Assembly: GCA_034509735.1 (NCBI GenBank)
Contig: JACGWO010000003.1
Location: forward strand, 1,860,001 to 1,924,000
DNA length: 64,000 bases
Direction: 5' to 3'
Source: Sesamum alatum
Taxonomy: Eukaryota > Streptophyta > Magnoliopsida > Lamiales > Pedaliaceae
The notes beneath the pieces were generated by a model that worked only from the letters and a program-made list of their open reading frames with translations, made no database searches and was not told the origin of the DNA. Positions 1 through 12,211 of the stretch are shown one piece after another. Both the position numbers and the translations under genes were made by a program. The stretch's first letter is position 1, and every line of letters begins with the position of its first letter.

Positions 1-119
1 TACCAATAGTGACGAACACTCATTTTATTCATTACATAATAATATTACATTTACATCAATTTTGTCAAATATATTACAAATCGCCAAATCCATTGGCTTT
101 CTGGTCACCTATTCTAACA
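1..119 (-). mobile_element. E0: 5' tip of a type B LTR
   Basis: Read on the minus strand this begins TGTTAGAATAGGTGACCAGA at 119 and matches the first about 119 bp of the type B LTRs at 36461-38687 and 44160-46386. It directly abuts E1 gag sequence at 120, so a type B element or solo LTR inserted into E1 gag. The other end is outside the window, so the target duplication cannot be tested. Confidence 0.9.
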
Positions 120-672
120 TATTGATCAACTTATGGATACCCTTCTCTAGAGCATTCATGTTGTAGTTAACAACGAATTGGTCGAAGGAGGGTGGGAGCG
201 ACTGAAGGATCACATCAATGTACGCCTCTGCTTTGAGGTCTTCGAGCTTTTCCACTAAGGTAAGCATCATGACCCCATGCTCATGTACAGAGCATCCTTC
301 AGTCATCTTAGTTCTGAAAAACGCCTTCGTCGCGACATACCTAGTATACCGGTCCGGGATTGCATAATAATCCTTCAGGCGAGCCATTATGGAAGGAACG
401 TCGTCTAGCCTCTCATACTACTTCTGTATCTCATTAGGCATAGATGCCAGTATGATGCTACGGACTTTTCGGTTATCCTGATGCCAAAACTCGAACGTCT
501 CATGTTCTTCGGGCGTGGATCCTTCCGGCAAAGTTTGAGGAAACAACTTGTCGATGACATAGCTTTGGTTCTCATAATCGAGGACTATCTTCAGATTGCA
601 CAACCAATCGTTGTAATTTATTCCATTAAATTTGTTTGTCTCAAGTACGGTTCATAACGGGTTCTTAGACAT
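120..672 (-). pseudogene. E1 gag, truncated and interrupted
   Basis: Copia Gag, the particle protein that packages element RNA. The frame starts at the ATG 672-670 in the context MSKNP, as in the other elements here. It continues through the NDWLCNLKIVLDYENQ and VRSIILASMP regions to ALEKGIHKLINM, where E0 cuts it. Stop codons replace codon 7 (TGA) and the codon after QK (TAG, 418-420). A short in-frame deletion removes about four residues after DLKA. The zinc knuckle and everything downstream are absent from the window. The TAG stop is at the same codon as in E2 gag. Confidence 0.9.
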
Positions 673-1723
673 GGTTTTAAATCTACACTAAAAAATGGAA
701 TATAATCAGCAGAATTAAAATGGTTTTTTAATAATAATTAAAGACTTGAACTTCAACCATTTAATGCCTCACTATTTCTACGAAAACATAGCACTCTCAA
801 ACGTGTTTTCGGGAAACCCTTTCCTAGTGGGCTTGGGATCCACAATGATGTTTTCATACCCTGCTTTTACAATTCGCATGAAAAACAACTTGTGGGAGGT
901 GTTCCATACCATTCTCGTCTAATGAGATTCCCAAGATGTCTTGCCTCACCCTTTTACGTGATCCCGAGGACTCCAAGCGAATCACGTTATTCAGGCGTTA
1001 GACCCGATCTAATCAATCGAATCATAGCACTCACTGCTACCCCCACGACTCGTGAGATAGGCAACAGGATGTGTATTCACTTCATTCACAACAAAGTGCA
1101 GCTTATTTTCAAGGCAAGAGACGTACCACGACTCGTGAGACCATGCAATTGACTGAAACTAGCTTCCTCACTTTGTCATGGATGAAAGGCTTGGACGAAC
1201 TCCTAGAGTTCTAGTCCATTTATTAAGGGTCTAATATTTAACTTGGTCTAACCAAATGAGAGTTTAATGACAGAGATCTCATTACAGAAGATACATACAT
1301 ACAATATGCAATAGTACGATTTGCATGACATAGCAGTAATACAATAAATAAACCATTCATCCATCATATAAGTTACATGCAAAATAAAAGCCTAGAACGC
1401 TCCTATTGGATGACCACAAGCCTGAATCCTATGCGACCTACTGAGCAGCAGTGGATCTATGGTCAATCTAAGGTTGGTCCTACACTATTATATTCAATAA
1501 TAGAAACATATCAACACACTGATGGGCCTTGCCTCTTTTCCACCGGCTCTCTGTGGAACTTCTTGGATCCTCCTTTCTGGGCCCTCCTTCATCTTCTTCA
1601 TCAAAAATAAAATACATCCTACTACTATCATTATCATTTAAAAATAAACCCTGACGAATACCCCAGGGGAGTACATTTGGAAGAAGATAGACAGCCTTAT
1701 TATTCCAAGGCTACCAGAAGAGA

Positions 1724-1754
<31 letters not shown>

Positions 1755-2852
1755 TGGAAAATAAACGAGGCACATAGGCCTAACATAAAATTAAAACCAT
1801 ACATTCAGTTTAGGGCATGTGATCATCCATTCTGAATGCAAATAATATTGCACATAATTCATGATATCCAACATCATCAATCCATAAAAAGAATAAAATA
1901 ATTTCTACATGCAAAATTGGTGTAATAATGGCAATCCCATTCTTGTCAGGAAAACCTTTCCTCATTATTCAAATAATATTAAATTTTGGTGGTTCCTAAC
2001 CAATAAAAATAAAATATTTCTAAATAATGTCTTTTAAGAAAAACATGCAAAATAATAAAATATTTCGAGAAAATTAAATCTGAAAATAAAACAAGAAAAA
2101 CCAACTGGAGACGGCTAAGGGCAGCCGCTACAGATGGCTGAGGGCAGCCGTTGCAGACGGCGCCTTGGTCGGAACACAGGCTGACAGGCCCAGCCTGCCG
2201 CCTCCGCGCGCTGAGCGCGCCGGCTGGGTGCGCATGCGCAGGCCCCCTGCCTGCATGTGCGTGCGCCTGGCCGCTAGGATGTACTTGCATGCACGCGCTA
2301 GCAGCGCTGGCTGGGCAGTCGAGCACAGGTGCTTACCTGTGCGCGCTACCTTGCCGCGCAGCCTGCGCGCGCGCGGCCTGTCGTCAGCATGCGCGCGCGT
2401 TGGCAGGCGCACGTGCGCAGACTTTATCGCCTGCGTGCGCGCGCATGGCAGCATAGCCCTGCACACGCAGCCTGATTGGCCGCGCGTTTGCCCTATCGCG
2501 CGTGCCAGACACGCTGGCTGGGCGCGAACGTAGAGGTACTTCCACCTGCGTGCGCATGCGGCCAACAGTGCGCCTACTGTGCGTGCCCGCCTGGCCGAGC
2601 GGCCGGGCGCAAGCTCCTCTGTCTACGCATGCGGTCAGCCGGCGGCTGCCGCGTTCGTCGTTTTTCTACTTCGTTTTATTTTAGTGCTGCGTTTTTTAAG
2701 AAACCAAGAAAACCAAGAACAGCAAAATTTCATGCAAAATTAATACGATAAAACCTATGAAAATAAGACATGCTTCAAACATAAATTAAAACCAACGTAA
2801 ATCATGCTTTACACGTATAGCACATAAAACCTTAGGCCTATACACCAAATCG
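673..2852 (-). other. E1 long leader between PBS and gag
   Basis: Untranslated leader of about 2.2 kb, collinear with the leaders of the other elements. Reading from gag outwards it has a decayed TATA-like site near 773-780 (TAGAAATA on the minus strand), the two loop motifs at 1043-1057 and 1126-1140, a (GA)n tract at 1718-1754 and a CpG-rich block at about 2128-2670. The small frames seen here lie mostly in stop-poor GC-rich DNA and are not supported as genes. Confidence 0.75.
2128..2670. repeat. CpG-rich hypervariable block in E1 leader
   Basis: A strongly GC-rich stretch with many GCGCGC runs inside otherwise AT-rich DNA. It is at the same relative place as the blocks in E2, E4, E9, E10 and E11 but is hardly alignable with them. 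Long frames on both strands here are a by-product of base composition. Confidence 0.8.
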
Positions 2853-2866
2853 GGCTCAGATACTAC
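2853..2866 (-). other. E1 primer-binding site, mutated
   Basis: On the minus strand it reads GTAGTATCTGAGCC where the other copies read GTGGTATCAGAGCC, the site expected to pair with the 3' end of initiator tRNA-Met. At least two substitutions are present. It directly abuts the LTR end. Confidence 0.85.
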
Positions 2867-4846
2867 TGAAAACGCAATGTAGCGTGTGGATCGCCCCGGG
2901 AGGAGCACAAAAGCGGAAGCGCGATATAAAATAAAAAACATGAATTTAAGCATACTTTGTATAGAAATGTAAACACACATTCAAGGGGTGTTCCCCTGAA
3001 CTTCCCGGGTTTTCGGTGTATCTCATGATTAAACTAAACATGCAATTATCGTGATGGCCATAGGGTTGAAACGAAAAGAACAATTAATGAACCTACCCGG
3101 TTGTAGTTTTGTCTTCGTACCGCTACACGCGTTGTTCCACGTTTTGCCACCAAGATCTCAATAATAGGAATCCTCTAAATCATCCACGCAACCCTACCGG
3201 TTCTTGGTCCCTGTGCTAGCAAAAGACCAAGTGTATATTTGGGGAGGACGAATCGATTAAGCGTTATTAATTAACGTGATCAATCTGTCTAAAGTCCACT
3301 TGTATTAAACAAGGAACTTGGAATTTTCTTGGAGGAAAAAGGGAAAGGGGACGAAAGAGAGAGAGAGAGAGAGAGCCATGGTCGATTTGTGTGTGTGTGC
3401 TCACAAGTTGATCATACATCTAATGTGTGCTTCTAGGAGTATTTATAGAAGTGGAATCCTATTCCTCTTCAAACTCCAATATAAAGAAGCATACTTTGAC
3501 TAGGATTTTGACCTAGTCAAACTAGACTTTAGATTAGTCAAACTAATCTAGGCCCTTGATCTCTCTACTTCAATCTCGTCCTTCCATCACATTGATGGAT
3601 TATTTATGGAATATTTAAATCCTATTTAAATAAACCATAGAGCTTGAAATAAATATTTATTTATTTTAAGCTCATTTCCTCATTTTCAATAAATCCAATT
3701 TATTAGTTAATTACATTCAATCTAATTAAAGGAATCAACCATCCAAGAAAAAGGGGAACCAATTTAATCCAATTAAATTGTTCAACCTCCCAAGATTAAT
3801 TCTAAATTAAATCCTTTGTCACCGGCGGATTGTATGTGACTCTTTAGGTTCACCCTCACCTAGACTTGGCCGAATCTCCAATCATCTCATGAAGGGAATT
3901 CGTCTGTCACCATGGGTGGTCGTCTAGCAATAGTCCATGACACTAGAGACTAGGTGAATATTTATGGCGTGAACATTTAGGCTCTCCAATACGTTTATCC
4001 TTCCATCTACTATCTCACAGCTATAGTCTAGGGTATGGATCTTTAGGATGTTGGTACCTATTCTTGACTTAAGCCTTGGCTCATCCACACTAAACATCAC
4101 AGGGATCCTATCCCATTGTTCAGTCACTGTAGCTAGAGATTTATTGGTGACGAGTCTAAGAGCAAAGTGAGGCATTACTGTTAACCCTTTTGACAAGAGA
4201 TGGATCCTCTCTTAGGACCTACTGTCCACACTACACATCTTGACTGCACTAGATAGGGCTTATGACAACCGAGTCACTTGACTTGGTATCCTCTTGCCAA
4301 ATCTAAGATACAAGCACGGTGTGAGGTGATGTCAGTAGTCCCTCAAGTTTGAGGATCAAATCCGTAATGTTGGAACCGGGAATACAAGTCATACCGACCA
4401 ACCTACTCAAGGTCTTCCATACGACGGTTCCCATGAGTCGCCTCAATCAACTGGCACCTAGCTGGCTGACCCACTAACATTGCATAGACGAGCCTCGTCA
4501 CTTGTTGATGAAATGCGATTGCAATTGCTTAGTGCAAGTCTCAAATGGATTCTCGATACCCTATCTCAAGATTCCTTGACTTTGAGTGTTTCAGACCGAT
4601 CTACATAATCTGATTTCATGAACTGCCATCCAATGAAAAGTTCCAGTTTCTTGAAATGTCATTTCGATCTTTGGGCTTTACTTGTGTAGTGAACAGTAAA
4701 TATAAAGCAGTAAGTGAACACAAATAAAGTATTAAACCAATTGAATATCACATTCTTATTCATGATAAGTATTAAAACATAGAAACTGTTTAGACATAGG
4801 TTATATAAACCCAATCAGATTGGTTTCACGGTCACCTATTCTAACA
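2867..4846 (-). mobile_element. E1 5' LTR, type C
   Basis: LTR of 1,980 bp running TGTTAGAATAGGTGACC (from 4846) to TTCA (2867). It lies next to a primer-binding site, so it is the 5' LTR. TTGAC cores occur near 3497-3545 upstream of a TATA-like stretch, and a (GA)n tract lies at 3356-3376. The outer flank (from 4847) is satellite DNA. The target duplication cannot be tested because the 3' end of E1 is outside the window. Confidence 0.9.
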
Positions 4847-5496
4847 GAATAAGCTGGAGTAGTAGTCGTATAATCTAAGTTTGGCTTTAACCTTGATTAC
4901 AAGGGCCGAAGCGAATATAACTATAGCAAGAAATGAAGCATGTGTCAGTCAATGATAAGGACTGGAATTGCACTAATCTAAGATGATGGCTCCTAAGAGT
5001 GTACTAGATGTAATCCTAGTGCATTTTTGTATTGAGTAAGCTGGAGTCCTGGTCATATAATCTAAGTTTGGAATTAACCTTGATTATTAGGGCTGAAACG
5101 AACATAACTATAGCCAGAAATGAATCTTGTATTAGTCAATGATAAGGACTTGAAACACTAGGTGTTTCTGACGATTGTGTGGAGTATTAGTCATGTATCC
5201 GCATGTACGATTGATTACTAAGATTCACCAAGCCCTTGATCGGGAAAAGGGAAAAGTGCATCAGTGTTTAAATTTGTTCAAAGCAGTTTGTCGTTGTGCG
5301 AATGTACTAAGTTGAGACGATGGCTCCTTGAGTGTACTAGATGTAATCATAGTGCATTTTTGTGTTGAATAAGCTGGAGTCCTGGTCGCATAATCGAAGT
5401 GTGGCTTAACCTTGATTGTTAGAGATGAAGCAAATATAACCATAGTCAAATCCCAAAAATGAATCATGTATCAGTCAACGATAAGGACTGAAAAGA
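4847..5496. repeat. Satellite, short form (about 333-bp monomer)
   Basis: About two tandem copies. The marker GTGTACTAGATGTAATC recurs near 4997 and 5330 and again after the miniature element near 6448. The order of blocks (ATTGATTACTAAGATTCACC, GTGCATCAGTG, the AATGTACTAAG stretch, CTGGAGTCCT) parallels the 600-bp satellite at 15728-20559, so this looks like a shorter, diverged variant of the same repeat. No coding potential is seen. Confidence 0.75.
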
Positions 5497-6284
5497 CTAG
5501 GGGTGTGACTGGTATGTACGAATGAACTTCGGGGAATAGAATAAACTTGGGAATGGATAAAAATAGGAATGGAAAGATTGTGGAATGTCATTCCTATGTA
5601 TGGTATACCTAATGAATGAAAAGGGGAATTAAATCAAAACTTTCCAAAAAACTCATTTATACGTTTTGTAAATAATGAAACTTAAAAACCAAAATAAGAA
5701 AACAACTGAGCTACATCTCATTAATGACATAAGAAATACTATTTTTGAAATGTTAAGTTCATTATATATTATTATTATTATTATACATTGTTGGATGTTT
5801 TCATATATTTAATTTTTGTTAATAAGTACTTATTATTTGGTAAAATGCATATACTTACAGTAATATTTGGTAAAATGTGTATAAAGATGTTAATAACTTT
5901 ATAATATATTTTATAAAATATTTAAAAATTTAAAATTTTGATATTATATATTTTATATTTTTGTAGCACATAATTTAAATATTTTATATTCAAATTCATT
6001 TTATTTAATGTATTCAAAATAATATTTAATTTTGTGACTATAAATCTTGCAATTATAACTTTATTAAAAAGTTATTTTAGGAATATAAAAAAAAGAAATA
6101 TGTTCCCAATCTATTGGGAATCGCTAAAACCATGGCTAAAGGAGGGAATGGCTAATCCCATATTTATGGGAATGGGCATTCTCGGTATTCCTATTCCAAA
6201 GTTGTACCATACATGTGTTTGGAATAAGATTAAGAATATTCTTCCATTTCTAACCTATTCCCTCATACGGATCATATCCTAGTT
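5497..6284. mobile_element. M1: miniature transposon-like element in satellite
   Basis: AT-rich insertion of about 790 bp between two parts of the satellite. The ends are loosely inverted: CTAGGGGTGTGACTGGTATG on the left, and CTAGGATATGATCCGTATG on the reverse strand at the right. CTAG appears at both edges, so the duplication may be CTAG or a part of it. It encodes no transposase. The superfamily cannot be assigned safely. Confidence 0.5.
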
Positions 6285-6530
6285 GTTTCCTACAATTGTG
6301 TGGAATATTAGGCATGTATCCGCACGTAAATTAATTACTAACACTAAGCCCTCATCAGGCAAAGATAAAAGTGCATCAGTGTCTAAATTCGTTCTAGGAG
6401 TTTGTCGTTGCGTGAATGTACTAAACTGAGATGATGGCTCCTAAAAGTGTACTAGATGTAATCCTAATGCATTTTTGTGTTGAATTAGCTGGATTCATTG
6501 TCGTATAATCTAAGTTTGGCTTTATCATTG
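6285..6530. repeat. Satellite, short form, continued
   Basis: Resumes with TTGTTTCCTACAATTGTGTGG, the sequence that normally follows the repeat interrupted at 5496. It runs through GTGTACTAGATGTAATCC and ends in TTTGGCTTTATCATTGAC, where M2 begins. Confidence 0.7.
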
Positions 6531-6905
6531 ACTAATGCATGAGGGAATGGCTTTATTAGTAAAGAAATCTATTCCTCATGCATTCCCTCATGCATCAGTC
6601 AATAATAAAGCCATTCCCTCATGCATCACTCAATTCCTAATAAAAGTGAGGGAATGCATAAGCTATTCCTAAAAGTTTGGCTTTATTAAAAGTTATTTTA
6701 GGAATATAAAAAAAGAAATCTATTACCATTTTATTGGGAATAGCTAAAATCATGGATAAATGAGGGAATGGCTAATCCCATATTTATGGGAATGGGCATT
6801 TTCAATATTCCTATTCCAAAGTTGTACCAAACATGTGTTTGGAATATGATTAGGAATATTCATTCTATTCCTAACCCATTCCCTCATACCGATCATATCC
6901 TAGCC
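6531..6905. mobile_element. M2: second, rearranged M1-like copy
   Basis: From about 6670 to 6905 it closely repeats the right end of M1, including GGGAATGGGCATT and the terminal CCGATCATATCCTAG. Its left part is different, built from an inverted repeat (TGCATGAGGGAATGGCTTTA at about 6537 against its complement ending near 6625) and further GGGAATGC-type pieces. Satellite resumes for 25 bp (6906-6930) before E2. Confidence 0.5.
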
Positions 6906-6930
6906 GTTTCCTACAATTGTGTGGAGTATT

Positions 6931-8916
6931 TGAAAGCCTGGGATAGATGTGTGGATCGTCCCGCGAGGAGCGCAAATGCGGAAGCGCGGTATAATAAAAT
7001 TGCAAGAATTTAAACATGCCATAAACAAGAATTAAATATAAACGTTCAAGGGGTGCTCCCTTGAACCTCCCGGGCATTCGGTGTATCTCATGAATGAAAT
7101 AAAGAAAGAGAATCATGGAGGCCATAGGGTTGAAAAACCGATTCCAACAAAATGAGAAAAACCTACCCGGTTGTCGTTTTGTCTTCGACTCGCTACTTGC
7201 GTTGTTCCCCGTTTTGCTCCAAAATCTCGTATTGAGACCCTCTAAATCATACACACAATCCGCCCACGTATCTTGATCCTCATGCTAGTGAAAAACCAAG
7301 TGTATATTATTTGGAGAGGACGGATCGATTAAACGCTATGAGTTAACGTGATCAACCTTCCTTTAAGTTCAATTGTATGAAACAAAAGAACTAAGAATAT
7401 TTTCTTGGGAAAAGAGGGAGAGTGGCCGAGAGAGGAGAGAGGAGACGTGTGATTTCTTTGTGTGTGTGTGTTTCTTGAATCTCATCATCTTTCACAAGTG
7501 AAGGACTAGGAGTATATATAGAGGAGGAATCCATTCCTCTTCAAACTCCAACTCTTGGAAGACTATTTTGACTAGGATTTTGACCTAGTCAAAGTCCTAG
7601 TCAAAATAGCTCTTTGACTTGGTCAAACCAATCCTAGACATCCATCTCTCCTTTCAATCTCAACCATCCACTTAATTTTACGGAATATTTAAATCTAATT
7701 TATATAATCCATAGGGCAAGAAATAAATAAAATAAATAGTAATATTTATTTAAACCCATGTATTAAATTCCAATAAATCTAATTTATTAGATAAATTTCT
7801 TTTCATCCAATTAAAAGAATTAATCTTCCCAAGAAAAGAAAGATATGATTAAATCTAATTTAATCGTCCCATCCTTCTCCAAATATTTAATTCTAAATGA
7901 AATATGTTATGCGTGCGGATTGTGTGTGACTCTTTAGGTTCACCTTCAGCTAGACTTGATCGAATTCCTAGAATCCGTCCGTTATCATGGGTGGTCGTCT
8001 AGCAACGGTCCATGGCACTAGAGAGTAGGTGAATATGCGTAAGGTTGAACATTTAGGCTCTGCAGTACATTTATCCTTCTACCTACGGTTTCACCACTTA
8101 GGGTCTAGGGCACGGAAACGTAGGTACCTATCTTGGACCTAAGTGTCGGTCTTGTCCTACACTAAACGTTGCAGGGAATCCTTCCCTTCTGTTCAGTTAC
8201 TGTGGCCACAGATTTAGGGACAAGACTCAGAGCACAATGAGACGCTACTGTCAGCGCTCTGACAGGAGACAGATCCTTTCTTGGAAAACTACTGTCACGT
8301 TACACATCATGACTGCACTGGACATAGCTTATGACTACTCAGTAACTATGACTTGGTAATCTCTCACCATACCTAAGATACAGCTACGGTGTACAGGTAA
8401 ACTCAGTAATTCCTCAAGTCCAAGGATTAACCTGTACCGTTGGAACCAGGAACTCAAGTCATACCTATCTGACCCTACTCAAGGTCCTTCGTAAGACGGT
8501 TCCCGCGAGTCACCTCAATCAGCTGCTCCTTAGCAAGCTGACCCACTAACACTGCATAGACGACCCTCGTCACCCGTCGATGAAACACGACAACAGATGC
8601 TTAGTGCAAGCCTCAAGTGGATTCTCGATACCCATTTCCCGAGATTCCTTGACTTGGAGATATTCAGACTGATTCGGTGAAACTGATTTTATGAACCTAC
8701 CTCCAAGCGTAGTTCCAGTTCCTGAAATGTGATCTCAGTCTGTGGGCTTTGTTTGTGCAGTGAACAGTTATAAAGCAGTAAAGTGAACACAGACAAAGTA
8801 TGAGCCAGATGAACATTACTTTCTTATTCATCAAGGTTTATTAAAACTCTGAAATTGTTCAGACATAGATGACAATTTGTTTCATAAAGTTGGCTTCATG
8901 GTCACCTATTCTAACA
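6931..8916 (-). mobile_element. E2 3' LTR, type C
   Basis: LTR of 1,986 bp, TGTTAGAATAGGTGACC (from 8916) to CTTTCA (6931). A polypurine tract directly abuts the 8916 end, which makes it the 3' LTR. It has TTGAC cores at 7568-7626, the palindrome CTGTGGCCACAG at 8200-8211 and the U5 hairpin at 7044-7066. The outer flank is short-form satellite. Confidence 0.92.
7044..7066 (-). other. U5 hairpin of E2 LTR
   Basis: Perfect 9-bp stem GTTCAAGGG / CCCTTGAAC around a 5-nt loop GTGCT (plus-strand reading). It is the counterpart of hairpins with different but paired stems in the other LTR types. Confidence 0.7.
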
Positions 8917-8932
8917 ATCTCCCACTTGACCT
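8917..8932 (-). other. E2 polypurine tract
   Basis: On the minus strand GGTCAAGTGGGAGAT directly precedes the LTR start. It is the expected primer for plus-strand DNA synthesis, and the same tract precedes the 3' LTRs of E5, E9 and E11. Confidence 0.85.
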
Positions 8933-9904
8933 TTAAAGCCAATCACCCATATGTCTTATACCCATCTTTTCAAGATGTTGCGTAGAAGCATTCAGCGACA
9001 TAGGTTTTGTCAGCGGATCTATTGTGTTGTCTGCTGAGATGACTCGGTCCATGCAGACGTCACCTCTTCCTACCATTTCCCTTGGATCGGTGATGAAATC
9101 TCGGTTCCTTTGCTTGCAATAGGGCTCCATTGTTATCGCAGAAGAGAACCACGGGCTCCGCAATCCTAAGGACCACACCCAACTCTTGGATGTAGTTTCT
9201 CATCTAAACCGCTTCTTTGGCAGCTTCTGAAGCTGCTATGTATTCGGCCTCAGTGGTGGAATCAGTCATGGTTTCTTGCTTGGAACTTTTCCATGCTACC
9301 ACACCTCCATTGAGCCTGAATACATAACCTGATAGAGACTTGGCATCATCGTCATCCTCCTGGAAGCTAGCATCGCTAAAGCCTTCCAGGATTAGTTCCC
9401 TATTGCCATAGACCAAGAATATTTCCTTAGTCCTCCTCAGGTACTTAAGGATGCTCTTGACTGCATTCCAATGTGCCTCTCCTGCAGAAGACTGATATTT
9501 GCTTCTTACACTTAAGGCGTAAGCGATGCCAGGTCTTGTGCAGTGGACGACATATTAAATGCTTCCTACGCCAGAAGCATAAGGATGGCTTTCATCCTCT
9601 CAAGTTCCTTATCAGTCTTAGGAGACTGTTTCTTGGACAACTTGATCCCATGCCTCATGGGAAGGAAGCCTCGTTTGGAGTTGTCCATGAAAAATCTTTT
9701 CAGGACTTTCTCTATATACGAGTTTTGGGTCAGTCCCAACATTCTTCTAGATCTATCCCTGATGCTCTGGATGCCAAGAATGTAGGAGGCTTCACCCAAA
9801 TCCTTCATGAAAAACTGAGTGGATAACCATGCTTTTGTGTTACCCAACATTCTAACATCATTGCCTATGAGTAGAATGTCATCCACATAAAGCACCAGGA
9901 ACAC
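8933..9904 (-). pseudogene. E2 reverse transcriptase palm and RNase H, frameshifted
   Basis: C-terminal half of the copia Pol. The segment 9904-9566 carries the catalytic YVDD motif (VLYVDDILLIGND) and continues through EASYILGIQ to HGIKLSKKQSP. After a frameshift, 9416-9204 encodes RNase H with SDASF and TEAEY, which hold its acidic residues. Then 9178-8933 covers the C-terminal tail ending MGDWL, just before the polypurine tract. The tail has lost the residues after HHRSK. The domains are recognisable but no single frame spans them. Confidence 0.88.
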
Positions 9905-9970
9905 TATGGAGCTCCCACTGACTTTTTTGTATACACAAGGGCCGGATTCGTTCTTGATGAAATCATAACC

Positions 9971-10450
9971 CTATATAACTTCATCAAAGCGAATGTTCCA
10001 GCTTCGGGATGCTTGTTTGAGGCCATAGATGGACTTCTTGAGACGACAGACTTTCTGCTCTTCTCCGGCGACTATGAATCCCTCCGGTTGATCCATGTAG
10101 ATCTCTTCCTCAACGAAACCGTTGAGAAAAGCCATTTTCACGTCCATCTGCCATATTTCATAGTCATACCATGCTGCTATGGCAAGTAGGATCTGAATGG
10201 ACTTAGCCATGGCTACCGGCGAATAGGTATCTTCAAAGTCGACCCCGGGTCGTTGAGTATACCCTTTTGCTACTAGCCTAGCCTTGAAGGTTGTAACTTC
10301 TCCATCAATGCCAAGTTTGCGCTTGTAGACCCAGCCAACTGGCTTAACCCCTTCGGGTGGATCTACAAGCGTCCAGACTTGGTTCTCATTTATAGAGTCC
10401 ATTTCAGTTTTCATGGCCTCAAGCCATCTTCCCAAGTCGATGTCAGACAT
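9971..10450 (-). pseudogene. E2 reverse transcriptase N-terminal part
   Basis: Reverse transcriptase of the copia type. It starts in the linker at MSDIDLGRWLEAMKTEMDSI and runs through KARLVAKGYTQRPGVDFEDT, WQMDVKMAFLNG (with a conserved catalytic Asp) and KSIYGLKQASRSW. The usual GCKWVYK motif is reduced to GWVYK, a small in-frame deletion. A stop after FDEVI separates it from the YVDD segment. Confidence 0.88.
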
Positions 10451-11485
10451 CGCCTCTCCGTAAGTCTAGGATCCTTGTCAATTGACTGGTCGTGCTTAGA
10501 AAGCCATACCTCACGGGAGGGCGAGACTCTCTAGCTGACGTACGGAGAACGGGAACAGCGGTGGTAACTGTGGGTGTTGACATAACAGGAGCTGGCGGTT
10601 TAGGTACCGAGGCTGGCTCTTCCTGAGGTCGTTCGTCATTCCTGGCATGCTGAACTTCTGGAGGTTGCTCAGCTTTCTGGGTATTTATCCTGAAACCTCT
10701 GAGTGAGGTATCTGCGACTACTGGTGATGGCTGATTTGCCTCACTTGACTCCTCAAAGATCAGTTCATCAGGTTGGACACCTTTTGGAAATCCTTGTTCC
10801 AAGAATACTGCATTCCTTGAAACGAACACCTTTTGTTCCAAGAGGTCATAGAAATAATAACCTGCGGTTTTCTTAGGGTATCCAACGAACCTGCACAAAC
10901 AAGACTTTGATTCTAGCTTGTCCCCACTAGCTTCTTGACGTATGCAGGGCTACTGCACACTTTCAAGTAGTTGTAGGACGCAGGCTTGTCGTGCCATATC
11001 TCATATGGTGTTTGGGTGAATGCACTGGTTGGCGCCATGTTTAATAACTTGGCTGCCATTTTCAATGCGTAGCCCCAAAAAGACAAGGGCAGTTTGGTAA
11101 AACTCATCATGGATTAGACCATGTATAACAAGGTTCGATTCCTCATTTTAGAGACCCCATTTAACTGTGGTGTCCCGGGAGGTGTCCATTCAGAGATTAT
11201 ACCATTTTCTTTAAGATAATTAAGGAACTCAGTACTAAGGTATTATCCGCCTCGGTTTGACCGTAGGACTTTAATTTTGCAGCTAGTTTGGTTCTCAATT
11301 TCAAGTCTGAATTCTTTAAACCTCTCAAGAGCTTCAGACTTGTACCTCATCAGGTATACATAACCATACTGTGAATGATCATCGGTGAAGGTTATGAAGT
11401 AGGAGAACCCACCTCGGGCCTGCGTCCTCAGTGGTCTACATACGTCTGTATGAACCAAATCCAATAGAGTTGTGGCATGCTTGCT
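10451..11485 (-). pseudogene. E2 integrase core and C-terminal linker, interrupted
   Basis: Integrase copies element DNA into the host genome. Visible here are LVHTDVC (first catalytic Asp region), FTDDHS (second Asp) and, after a stop at the RSNRGG end, TPPGTPQLNG with the region that should hold the catalytic Glu. FTKLPLSFWGYAL and TPYEIWHDKPASYNYLKV follow. The downstream linker (10898-10443) has the FVSRNAVFLEQ motif and a proline-rich stretch. At least three stops or frameshifts break the frame. Confidence 0.85.
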
Positions 11486-12211
11486 TTATCCTACGAAGGG
11501 CTTCTTGGTCATTTTCCTTCTGAGACAGGATTCACAAGTTGGTAGTTTACTCAAGTCCATAACCTCTAGGTTTTTTGAGTCTACCAATTTCTTCATCCTA
11601 TCTTGGGAGATATGTCCTAGCCTTCCATGCCACAGTTGTGCGTTCCCATTATTATCTATTTTTTGTTTGTGTTGAGTGTTTAGAACGAAATTCATTTGTT
11701 GTAAGATATAGAGACCGTTATTGAGCGTACCAAGAGGATGAGTAATTCCACCCTTCATCAAATAAAAGCAATTTTTATTAATTGTAAACTCATAACCACT
11801 ATTGTCTAACAATGGAATGGAAATGATGTTTCTAATCATGCTAGGTACATAATAAACTTGCTCTAATTCTATACTAATATGATCACTAACTACTAAGGTG
11901 GTGGATCCTATTGCTTCTACCGAGATGGCCTTGCCATTTCCAAGCTTTAGGATTACCTCTCCACTACTCAGTTTTCTGCTTCTTTTCAGCACCTGCAAAT
12001 TATTGCAAATGTGAGCTCCACAGCCGGTATCTAATACCCAAGAGGCAGTGTTAGTAACCATATTAACCTCAATCACAAAGATACCTTGCTTGGAGAGGAG
12101 TTTGGGGCAATCCCTCTTCAAATGCCTTTTCTCACAGCAATGAATACATATGTCATTTGCCCTCGACTGTTGCTTTGAGTCAACCTTCCTTTTCCCTTTG
12201 CCTTTCCCCAC
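11486..12211 (-). pseudogene. E2 zinc knuckle, protease and integrase N-terminus
   Basis: A 241-codon open stretch. In order: a basic tail, a CX2CX4HX4C zinc knuckle (CIHC...H...C) for RNA binding, the aspartic protease active site DTGCGAHIC, the YYVPSMIRNIISIP region, and the pre-integrase segment with WHGRLGHISQDRM and CESCLRRKM. It keeps the Gln codon (IELEQVYY) that is a stop in E4 and E10. It ends in a stop at PFVG. Confidence 0.9.
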
